Positions 10,901 through 22,900 of a stretch of DNA of 64,000 nt are shown here, piece by piece. Under the pieces are notes generated by a model. It saw only the letters and a program-made list of their open reading frames with translations, was not told the origin of the DNA and made no database searches. Position numbers and translations under genes: made by a program. Each line of letters begins with the position of its first letter. Within the stretch, counting starts at the first letter, position 1. Source of the DNA: Anseranas semipalmata (taxonomy: Eukaryota > Chordata > Aves > Anseriformes > Anseranatidae); NCBI GenBank assembly GCA_013399115.1, contig VXAA01002132.1, positions 144,313-208,312 on the forward strand, read 5' to 3'.

Positions 10901-13900
10901 AGCTCGAGCCTGTGCCTCAAGGACACCTCCAGACTTGCTGCCACCTCCCGTGCTGCCGGGACTCTGCTTTCCCAAGGCTGCCGATGAACCTGGACGCTGG
11001 CTCCAATTTCCCAGAGCTCTCCAAAGGTCCCGACTGAAATAAATGGTGTTTTCAGGTGAGCTCCCCTTTCTGTTTCTCCTTTGCTCCCCAGCCGTGGGCA
11101 GCCCCTCTCAAAAGAGACGTGGGGTCTATTTTCAGGCATGCTCCTGTGCTAACCATAACAGGAGCTCTCTGAAAAGGTGTTAGCTCAGGCATGCTTCAGC
11201 TGGAGCACCTAATCCTGCCAAAATCCAGCAGAGAGATTTCAACACCAAGAAATCCTTCACTCCCTGGGGGTTGCATCCATTCTTGTGTGCTACTGGACAT
11301 GGGCACATTTGCTTTTCATTAGCAGTTCCTCCCCAGGAAACACTGCTCCCTGTTTTTCCATGCATCAGGAAGGTCAGCGGGATCCCTGCATCTTCAGGAA
11401 AACAGCCAGGCCTTGTGAGGAGGCAGCATAAGTGTGAAAGCAGAGCAGCCCAGCACAGCTCAGCCTGTTCTCCTTCTGGTCTGGAGGGCATATACCACAA
11501 TGCCATGGGGTTTCTACAAAAGCTACGTTTACAATATATGCCAATTTGTTATTAGCATATTCAGGACATATGCATATAGCCCAGGCTGGTGTTTCCAAAG
11601 TGTGTATCCGCATCTAAACATTTCTGGGAAAGGTGCGTGAATTTAATATGACTATAAATGACTCTACTAATAAACTCTATCCAATTACACCAACTGAAAG
11701 GTAGATCAAATAAACTTGGCTCAACCTGACTTGGGAGAGCCCTCTAATTATCTGGCTTTCAATCAATGCTCTGACATAAATATGCAGAAGTCTGCTACAA
11801 GGCCACTGCAAACAAAAATAATTGGAGTTCAGCAATTAGAGGAGCTTGTTTTTTAAATTACACTCGTGTTTCTAAGTGTCAGGCTCCAAAGTTTGAAGTT
11901 TTCAGAATGCAGCTATAAAGCACTGGAGTGACTACAAGCAATTCCCATTGTGAAAGGTTTTTAATGGACAAAGTGCTTTTAGCTCTTAACAGTAATCATC
12001 TAGCACTTCCAAAATGTTTTTCACCTGAGAGCTCCATGTGCCTTGCAAATAATCTTCCCTGAAAGATAATACAGGAGCAGGAGAATTAGCTCTGCAACAG
12101 GCATTCAGCTGAGTCACAGAAAGATGCAGCGACTTGGATACAGACACGCAGGGAGCCAGAACCGCTGCAGCAGGACTACAGCGCGGTGTTCCCACCTAGA
12201 TGCCACAAGCAGCCTTTGCTGGAAGACTGGAGGAGATGTAGATAAAGAGCAAATACATATTGTTCTTCTGCACTTAATTTTGCTGCACCCTGCTGAATTC
12301 TGCCACCGCACCAACCAAGACCTTTGGAATCACTGTGTGAGTGTGAACACACTGAGAGTCAGCGCCGGTGAAGAACAAGTGGAGCAAGCTGGAGTCTGGC
12401 TAGTACTGCAGAAGAGAGCTCTTCCATAGCATGTTCCTTCTAGACAGGCTCCCCTTGCCCAGCTCCTTCTCAAGCTCTCAGCAGCTCCTTCCCCATCCTT
12501 TCACCAGAGCATTTCCAGACCCTCCATCCAAAAAACGCAAGCCCAGGCCTCAAGGTAGGTTGTGGCATTTGCACCAGCATGAGAGGCCACGTCAGAGGGA
12601 CTGGGGCAGGTTTCTCTGACCTCTCTGCACGTGCCTCTACCCAGTTAGCACTGGAAACTGGAGCAGTGGGGAGTGGACATCTCCCTCTGTTCCCCACCTT
12701 CAGAGCAGTCTCCCCCTTCCCTCCATGCACAGTCAGACCCCGTCACCATACCTTTGTTTAAGGGGGAGTTTTCCAGCCCTTTTTTCCTCTTCCTCCAACC
12801 TCCTGCGAGCTTCTTCCAGCTGGGTGAGAGGGTTGGGTGCTGGATTGGGTGGCATGGTAGGGTCTTGGATGAAAGGGTGAGAAGGCTGGACGACGTTCCG
12901 GAGCTGGGCACTGACCCATGGATGCACTGCAACAGGTCGCTCAATGGAGAGGGGTCGGACCATATCATGGGACAGCTGCTTCTTAGCACCTGAAGAGCTA
13001 CACACAAATACAAAGGTTTTACATAGACCGCCAAGCCCCTTCGCACATGCTCACAGTCACTCCTAGATGGACTAATGCTTCCACAGCTGGACACGGGCAC
13101 CACTGGGAAGCTCCTTACAGCACGGCTGTGCCATGGCTTCTGAGGGAGAGGGGAGCACCATCCAACCAGCTGCACCCCTGGAGATTTCAGGGCAGCACGT
13201 CACTGTCTGCTCTAGCGTTTTGCTGAGACATCGGGGTGAGCAACCCAACCCTGACACAAAGATCGCAGATCTGTTTAAGGGCCCTCATGAAATGCACAAT
13301 GCATAGAAATAAACCCAGCAAAAGGCATCTCAACGATATGCAAAAGTCACTCAGCAGGATCCACCGGGTGTCCCTGTGTGTGCCACCACCGCTGCCAGGC
13401 TGCGAGCCTCTGTCTCTGAGCCACTGATCAGCAATGGATGTTGCACAGACGTGCTCGTCCTTCCCCAGCTCCAGCAGCACAGCTTGCTGCCTGACTTCAT
13501 GGTGGCCCAGCACTGCCCTGGCTCTGGCACTCAGCCCCAGCTGCCTGCAGAGCAACCTGCCCTGGCCACTACTGCGAAGCAAGATCAAAAAGCAACAGCA
13601 CTTTAGCCACTCAGCCACTAACGCAGCTGCGCCAATGGGGATGAGAGCCCAGATCCCTCGTGTCACTGACACCCTGAAAACACTGCTTTTTGCCAGATTG
13701 GCCAGACTGTGATTAAGGATCTGTGCCCGCAGGAGATCTGCTTGACTCCAGAGAGATTCCTGAGAAGCCACATCTTTGGCTCCACTCCAGGCAGGCGAGG
13801 ACATCCCAGAGGATGCTCCCAACAAGCTGAAATGCTGGGCAACCCCGTCCTCTTTGCCTGAGCCGTGCTCAACTACTTACTTAGGACCAATGGCTCCAGT

Positions 13901-16900
13901 GCAGCAGGTCCTACATTTCTATCAACACCTTGCACGAGCAACAAGCATTTATGTACAGCAAATGTCTAAAGCAAAAATACTTCCGTCTGTGTGCCACATT
14001 ATCCACCTCGCAACCACAGCAGCAGTTTGTGAGATTCCTCTGGGGCTTCAACCTCCCCCCCTCCACGACCACAATTCACCTTCAGAAAAAAACTGAACTT
14101 TACCCTTATAGCCCCTGAGCAATCCTCAGTCTCCAAAGGATCTAAACCTTTGTGCCTGGTGGATGCTTGCCTTCCCAAGATCTCCAGGAACAAGGCAGAC
14201 CGCTGTACAGCCTAGAGACACATGCCTGATGCAGGGGATGCAATACAACAGTATGAAGTCTCCTCGCTCTACCAGCCCTTACCCATGGTTTGTTTTCTTA
14301 TGCCTGCTGATCTCCTTCTCTCCTTCTATGATCCACTGAAGGATCTTCTGGTTTCTCTCCACGTCTTCAGGAGATCCTGGCATCTCATAGTTGGCACCAT
14401 CACTTTTCCCTGAATCGGTCTTCTTAACATTTCTTTTTGAGAGCAGACTTGCTTTCCCACTGCAAGAATAAAGCTTGAGACATTAGCGCTTTGCCTAAGC
14501 CAAACCACATAGACAGTGGCAGAGGACGGACACGTCTCTCTCTAGACATATTCAGCCCTGCCAGGGTCTGCTTTGCCCTACCGCAGCTCAACCCAACTCG
14601 TTCTGAGGCTAAGAGCAAGACTGGCTAGACTGGGGCACATCTCTGGGAGGGAAGGGAGCTCCCCTGGCAAATGAGCCGTGGCAACGTGGCAAAAAGCCCG
14701 AGAGATCTCCTGGCACGTGAAGGACTGCCTAAACCCCCAGCTCTCTGCTCCAACACGGTAACAGGCTCAGAGCACGAGGTTCATCCTGGTGCTGCAATCC
14801 ATCGGCTGCCTCTCCATGTCAGACCACTGCTCTTAATGCAAGCCCTTCCCATCCCCTCCCCAGACCTGCTTACCAGCTCGCTAGCACCCCAAGCTGCTGT
14901 TTCACCATGCTGAGCATTCGCTTCTCACCGTGATTTGCACTGAGGCGTCAAATCACGGTAAAAGATCACATCCTATGGAGGGGGCTGCCTTCTGCAGGCT
15001 CTCACCTAACTTCCTGGGCACGCTGGGAAACGCACCCGCTTCAGACAACGCAGCTAGGCAGAAACAAGGCAATTGTCGACAGGCCCTGCCTATGTTTATG
15101 GCTGCAGCAAAGGCTCTTGCAGTTATCCCACCTCTCCTTGCCACTGTGCATGCCCATTTGCCCGGAGACACAGCCAGGCAGCCACATGCTCATGAGGCCA
15201 CATAGAATTAGCCTGTGCTGGCCTGTCATTGCCACAGCCAGTAAATTTAATGGCCCCCATCATCCTAATCACCCGCCTGCTTTACTCCACAGGCCCTCCC
15301 TACTTCTACTTCCGCGTGCTCATTAGCACAGACAGGAAAAAGAACACCGCAAGGGAATAACAGGCCCTCAGTCAGCTTTGTTGGGAAGAAACGAGACGGG
15401 GGACTCCTGGCAGGGGTTCTCTGAAAACAGCAACCTGATGCTGCAGGGTGGCGAGAATTACTGGGAAATCACTTGAGAACAAAGGAGGAGATGTTGCTAT
15501 GTCTGGGTCTGGCCAGCATGCCCCACACGGCCACTGTGGGACTTTAGCAGACACCATGCAGGCAATCAGAGAGGTGGATTGTCTTCTGCAGGTGGACACT
15601 ACGCAGATAAGAACCCTTTAGCTCAGGAAATAACCTGGACAGGGGCAGGCTGAAGATCTATAAAGTCAGAGCAAACGGACAATTTATCCTCAGCTCCTCA
15701 CCACACACGGACTAGCAGGTATTAAATGAAATTCTCCAGCAGCAGGTTCAGTGCAAACAAAAAAAAGCCTTTTTCAACAGCTTGTAATCACACTGCAGCC
15801 TGGGGAGGCCAGCAGTCCAGCTGGGTTCAGAAAGGAACAAAACAAGCCACTGCAAGAGAGCACTGGCTGCCGAACAAGGCTGTTCAGATGCAAACTCTTG
15901 TCTTACGAAGCTCCTAACCTGGGGACAGAAACTGGGAGTTTGTGCCAGAGGAGGGACAGCTCTGAATGTGCCCTCTCACATTTCCCGTAAGCATGTGCTG
16001 TAGTCAGCGCTAGAGAGAAGCTCCATATCTAGATGGGGCTTTGGGTTGACCCAGCGTGGCCACGTGCACGCTTTGTCGAAGCAACCCAGCCACGTCTCAA
16101 CCCTTTCCCTACAGAAACATGGCAACATAAGGGCTCTCCCTCCCTGCCCACCTAGAGAGCAGTTGGCTTCAGCTGCCTCTGTGCTCTGCCTCCCCCTCCC
16201 GCCCCCAGAAAGTTGGTCCTACACATTGCAGACCCACCTGGCTGCCTGTCCTCCCTAAATATCCCACCCCTGGTACGCTGCAAAGCCTTGCCCCAAAATA
16301 ATACACCTTAAGGAGCTAGCCGAGCTCTCTGCTACAGTTGCTCCACATTTATCATCACCATTCATTATTCAGGGTAGCCCTGAGCCTCACCTTTGCAGTA
16401 ATTCAATAACAGGACTAGCAAAACCCGCTGCTGTGGAGAATGAGCTTCACTCTCTCCTCTCAGCACACAGACAGAAGATGGAGGAATTGGGTGGGGGATG
16501 AAAAACCGAATACGAGCCAGCAGCACGCGCTTGCAGCCCAGAAAGCCAACCGTATCTGGGGCTGCATCAAAAGCAGCGTGGCCAGCAGGGCGAGGGAGGT
16601 GATTCTGCCCCTATTCTGCTCTCGTGAGACCCCACCTGGAGCACTGCGTCAGCTCTGGGGCCCCCAGCACAAGTGGGACAGGGACCTGTTGGAGAGGGTC
16701 CAGAGGAGGCCATGAGGATGCTCAGAGGCTGGAGCACCTCTGCTGTGAAGAGAGGCTGAGAGAGCTGGGGATGTTCAGCCTGGAGAAGGCTCTGGGGGGA
16801 CCTTACAGTGGCCTTTTTATATATAAAGGGGATGTACAGGAAAGATGAGGAGGGACTTTTTATCAGGGATTGCAATGATAGGACAAGGGGTAACAGTTTT

Positions 16901-19900
16901 AAACTAAAAGAGGGTAGATTTAGGTTAGATATTCGGAAGAAATTTTTCACTCTGAGGGCGGTGAGGCCCTGGCACAGGCTGCCCAGAGAAGCTGTGGGTG
17001 CCCCATCCCTGGCAGTGCCCAAGGCCAGGCTGGGGCTTTGGGCAACTTGGTCTGGTGGGAGGTGTCCCGGCCCATGGCAGTGGGGTTGGAACCAGATCAT
17101 CTTTAAAGGTCCCTTCCAACCCAAACCATTCTCTGATTCCATGTTTCTAATTCAAACAGCCAAGGAAAGACCAGCAAAAGCCCACATGGCAGTGACACAT
17201 CTTTCCTGGGCAGAGGATCCCGTGGACACAGTCTTGCCAGGGAGAATGTCCCCCTGGGACAGCAGGCCACAGCAGCACCAGAGCGTCCACTGCTTATTTA
17301 GGAGGAGAAAGGAACCCTTCTGGTCAATAAATTAGGCCTTGCAAAAAGGAGGAATTTTTTGTCCTCTCATAAACAGCTTAAGAGTCTGGTTTCTGCTACT
17401 CAGACCCCAAGACACAGCCCTACATTTATCAACTCCCACCGCACAGGGAAGTTGACCAGCACCTCTGCTGCTTTAAGGAGCAGAAGAGCTACTTTATAAC
17501 CAACACCATTAAAAGTCCTGGTTAGAGGATGCCTTTCAGCACCAGATCACAGAGATCAAAAAGGGCTTATAAGGGTTATCAGGAAGCATATTCACTTCTG
17601 ACAGGGAAGAGCAGTGGGAGGCCCTCAAACCATGACCCATAAGACAACACGGCTCAGCCACCCCGTTTCACTGGCATGCTAGAGCCCGTTCATGAAAGAG
17701 CTTCCTAGGGACGCTCCGGCTCTGGGACTCCCACTGGGTGTTGCCCTGACTCACCTGTAGCCTAAAGAGTCCATGGGGACAGGGGCCATGCCCAAGTTTT
17801 CAGTGTAGTTTCGTGACTTTGTTGCATAGTTATGTGAATCTACATTCCAAGCAAAGCTGTTCTGCACTCTCTGCGTGGCCTCGGCCTCAATCTGCTCTTT
17901 TGGTTTCATCATGCTGTGGTGATGGATGTGGTGGTAGACATGTTTATGGTGGTATAAGTTAGCTGCATCCAGTTTCATTCCCGATTTTGTTGTGTGTTTG
18001 CCATGCCCTGGAGGAATTGTTCCTAGTGTCCCTGACAGCTTTCCTAAGTGGCCGCTTTCCGGGGACCGTGGCTTAGGAGAGTGGCGGCCAGGTCCTGGAG
18101 ACTGACAGCCTGGTGTTTTCATCACACGTTGCACGTGCTCATCGAGGATGCTTTCTGGGTTTTCTTCATGTGCATCTCTCATCTGCATCCCAGCACAGCC
18201 CATCTCAGAGTAACGAGGAGCAAAGTGATGAAAGGTTTGGGCAGAAGGCATCTTGTGGCTAATGATTGAAGGACCAGAAGAGATATCTGCATCCTCACCT
18301 TCTTCCTCCTGCAAGAAACAAGAGGACAATCAGAGAATGACAGCAGGGTGGCACAAGGAGTCTCTGGAGGCCTCTAGTCCCACCTCCTGCTCACAGCATG
18401 ACTGCCACCAACACTCGGACAGGTCAGCCCTGGCTTTGTCCAGCCAGGTCCTGAAAACCTTCAAGATGGAGACGCACCTCCTCTTTGGAGACCTGCCCCA
18501 GGCTGCGTCACCCTCCTGTGGAAAACTTCTTAACGCTCACCCTGAGCCTGCCCTGTCCCAGCTCACGGCCGTGGCCCTGCTGTGGCACCATCTCTGCACC
18601 TGCCTTTTGAGGCACCATCAGCAAGGGGCTCAGCACATTACCCAAAGAGACCGAGGCAACCGCTGACACAAAGCCCACACGTCACAACCAGGATTTACAG
18701 ATGCAGCTTTCTGATAAGCTAACAACTTGATCGGATTTATAAGTGGGCAGAGTCTTGGTAAAAAGCTCCCCAAGTCCCTTGAAGATGGTTCTGTAACAAC
18801 CAGCAGCGGAAACACCACTTACCGCACCGTATGTGCAACTTCCTACAAGCCTTTGGTGAGGCACTGCTCCAAATCTCATCAGATAAAGCACAAAGTTAGG
18901 GGATACGCAGCAAAACCATCCTCAAGTCAGGAGGTATCAGGGGTTTTTCTCACCCAAACGGCTGTTCCACAAAGCAAGGCAAACGGTGGGCTTGTAATAG
19001 GAGCGTGCAACTGAAGGTCGACAGCAGCTTGAATGGTTTTGAAAATCAAACACCGGCTTCTCCCAGGCGTGCTAAGGCCATAGCGAAACACTTCCCGCAG
19101 ATAAACAAATGGGTTGTAACTAACTGCTTGTTCTTGTAGTTCACAACAGCCTAGGACACGCTGTTGTTAGCGACTCTTAAGTCTGTGCCAGGAGGAATAA
19201 AACTCCTCCATGCTGACAGCCACAATTTTGATGCTGACAAACTATTTTATGCTCCAACATAAACTCAGATATTTATGAAGTTTCTTTATTGGAAAACAGC
19301 ATTCCTTTTTTTTTTAATTACATAAGCAGGATTCCAGAAAGTCCTTTAATCCCGCTCTCTTTTCCTCCTTTGGCACAGCAAAGAAATCATTTGCAGCATG
19401 GGGAATCTCTGCCCTGCCAGATAAATGCATCTGCTAGAAAACACTGACTCCCATCAGCTTTGCCTGTCAGTTGTCATCATCCATCACTTGCTAGCCAGCT
19501 TCAAAGTCTCAGCTGCCAACCACAGAGCAAGAAAGCAAATAACAGACTTCCTCCCAGTGTCACACCTGGGGGTTCCAAACTGAACCAGGGCCAACACCAG
19601 GCTTTGAAAGTGCAGAAGACGTGGGCACTTGCAGTGCCCTCTGCCAGCAGCTCTTTCCAGGGGGGTTATGCTGCTGCAAAGCCCTCGGCGCCAAATGGCA
19701 AGCGCAGAGACGGCGAGGAACAGTCCGAGGAGGGGTGCCAGGAGCTGCAGGAGCCTGAGCTGCCACTCGGCTGCTCCCCGCTTCCTGGGCCTGGCGGGGG
19801 CCCGGCCAGCGTGCTCCTGGTCAGTCCCACCTGAGCACCTCTTCCCAGCTCCTGTCCTGCCCCGCTGAGGTCCCTGGTCCCTTCCCCTTTGCTCCCCCGG

Positions 19901-22900
19901 TCCCCCTGACACTCACAAATTGCTCTTAAGAAGTTCAGAAGCACCTTTCATCTCCAGCGGCAGCACTGCAGCCTGCCGAAAGCTATCCCCGGTCACCTAG
20001 TTCAGGTACGAGAAAAGATGGAGCACGTACTGCCTAAATCCGTAGTGCTGGGTTAAACATGTATTAGCAGTTTATGATAACCCAGTGAGGCACTCAACAC
20101 TTTGGAGGCTTTTAGGGCCGGTACCCACATTCTGGAGAACTCTTAGGTTTAAGCACCAGCTGGTATCTGCAGGGCGAGATCTGACCCTGGGGCAGATCCC
20201 TGATGAACAGCAGCACGTGCCTTCTGCTCTGGCAGCGCTGTCACACCGCAGCAGGGTGGCACACGTGTGCCCAGAGCAAACCTGGGACTGTCTAGCCAAA
20301 AGGGTGCTTAGGATTTAGGTAATCCTCTGAAACTCCAGTGTGCAAATAACTGGAACCTGGTACTTTGTTTTGCTCCAAGATGAGATCAAGGTGGGCTAAG
20401 GGAAAGAGGGGGCTGCATCGTCTGTCTCTGTTTGCCCTGTCCCAGCTCATCTATGTCACTGAGCATCTGGACCCAAAGCTGGTCCTCAGCCAGGAGCAAG
20501 CGCTGCTTGGGTTGGTGGTGTGCCAGTGAGCTCTGGAGCCTGAAAGCCCCAACAGTGAGCAAGCGGCAGGTGGTGAGGGCAGCAGGGTACCTAGCTCAAG
20601 CTGTCCTCTCCTCTAGAGCAGGGCAGGGGCCAAAGGTTCAAGTCAAGGTTGCAGACACCACTGTGCTTAGCTTGTGGTGAAAGAAACGACACCACGCACA
20701 AGGCTGGGACAGGCCAAGCTGGGATTATAACCCAGGACCTTGGACACGGCAGAATGAAGCCTTGGCTCAGTCGCACGTGCTGGTGTGTTGCGATGCCCAC
20801 AAAGGGAGAGGATGCCAGCACGGCCACGTGGGTGCTGCTGTCAGGAGGCTCCGCTTCCAAGGCACCCTGCTACCTGCTGAGGATATCCAGAAGTAAAAAA
20901 GCTTGCGAATCAACTCATACCCTGAACCAGGACGGATTCTTCTTTTTTTATTCTCTTCGCCTGAGTTATCTGATCTCAGTCTGCACCTGGCAATCTAGCG
21001 GGAGCCCTCCCATCCTACCCAAACCTGCCCGCACCCAGCCGAACAAGCTCTGCCTCCCCCCAGCCCGCAGCCCCCCCACCAGACGCGCAACTCGCACCCC
21101 GCAGGTGCTTGCCTGCGGCTGGCATGGGCGGAAGAAAGAGGAGACGAGACACCGAGATGCTGACCGAAGGAGCCACAGGCTCCTACAGTGCGGCTGCCCT
21201 GGGGAAAAGTCCCCCCGCCCAGTTTCTGGGCTTGCCCAGAGCCTCCCCACCCTGACCCAGAGGTGGGGAAAGCAAATGTTTTAATTTGCACAGTGGGGAA
21301 TAACAGCTAAACACATCCTCAAGAGATACTGCTGTATGCCTGCAGTCAGGTATCCCCTAATGTTTTGCCTAATGTTTTTCTATGCTTACTTTCATAAAAT
21401 TACCCCTGAATTTTGTTTTGGGAATTTTTACGCCAAGTTCATTTCTATTTAACTGTTATCAGATAAAAGTATTAAAGCAGGTTTTCTCAGCTGATTAGGT
21501 ACAAAGCCTGGTTTCCAGGAAACTATCTGAAGAACTGCTCTGGTAGGAGCAAGACGATAACCACTGCATTTTGCACCGAAGAAACCTGCGGGTTTGGGGA
21601 GCAGCCTCCTCCATGGGCTCAGCTTTCCTGGATACAAAGGAGCGTGGGAGGGCAGCGCTCCACCAAGCGTGGGCTCCAGGGCTGTGTTTCTGCATCTCGC
21701 TGCAGCGAGCAAAGCTTTGCAGCCAGGCAGCTTGCCTCTCCGCTGGGCTGGGAAGCCCCGGGTGTCCTAACCACTAGATGGTGCTTTGTTGACATAATAT
21801 TGTCAGAAACATCTTCCATCAGCTTGCAAAGGCAGCGACAGTTAGATGTGTGCTTAAACTTTGCTGACCGTCTGCTGAGCTATTTTTACTCTCCAGCCAA
21901 GCCTGTACTGTCCTTCCCTTTGAATTAGGAGGCTGGAATATGCACTGATGAGCTATGGATAAGCAATACCTTGCTTTAAACCTCCCCCTCTGCCTTCTCC
22001 CAGTCCCACCCATCAGACTATTACTGGTCGGTAGGCCAAAACAGCTCACCTAAACACAAGGAGTGCATTTTTCCACCTTCATGCAAACAATTTCCCTCTT
22101 AGTTAGACAATGTTTTATACTCAAATATTGAGAATTTCAGCAGTGGCTTTGCTTCTCCTGCACTTGGCTTATTTTACATTCATTCGGTTCATGGCCTGCA
22201 TGATACAATACTGCAGCTACATACACAGACATGAGGCTGAAGTGGCTGAAAAAGTAATAAGGCAACATGCATATCCCCCAATCCTCTCCTATGCTGCTCA
22301 AAATAATTAATGAATTCATAGTTTGGTTTTTTTGAAAAGCAGAAATCTTACAGTATTTGGTTCTAAATCAGATATCTCTTCTAGATGTTACTGTATGATG
22401 TGGCTTTGAAAGGGAATCTGCAGGCAGCTCAGTATGGGGGAAAAAAATCTTTTTTTCTAGCTTTTGCAAAATATTTCCAGCTTCTCTGCTAAGCTGATAA
22501 CTGCTCAGTGTGACTAATGCCTTATGGTTTTCCCTGTGCTACTGTTCAGTGAGCCATGCAGACCCAGTAAGAGGTCACCCTGTAGTCCTAGTGTTCAGGT
22601 CATAGTAAAAAAAACTGTGATCTATCAGGATTCAAGCTCTCCTCTTGCTGATACCAGCAGCTCCTGCACCTTAAGTGCTGACCTAAAATAGCTACAATTG
22701 CTTACTCTGAGTTTTTCCCGAATGGCTAATGCCAAATACCAGCCAGTCAATGAAATATATTCTGTAGACAGCAAAGAGGTTTAATATATAGCATTAGTGG
22801 GAGTCCTGGGCTTAAAAATAGATTAAGTCACACAAAAATATGTTTGGACAGACTTAAATTTATTCTCTGGCACATAGGCATTTGCTGATTTTATGGTATT

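Noticed and set aside
11986..12064. Possible AXIN1 exon on the - strand after a TTTCAG (reading [18 protein letters not shown])
   Set aside because: The peptide does not resemble any axin segment and runs into a stop with no donor in a usable frame.
16567..17335. Open frames of 175-191 codons on both strands
   Set aside because: They are the CR1 element at 16508-17143 and its reverse complement, not host genes.
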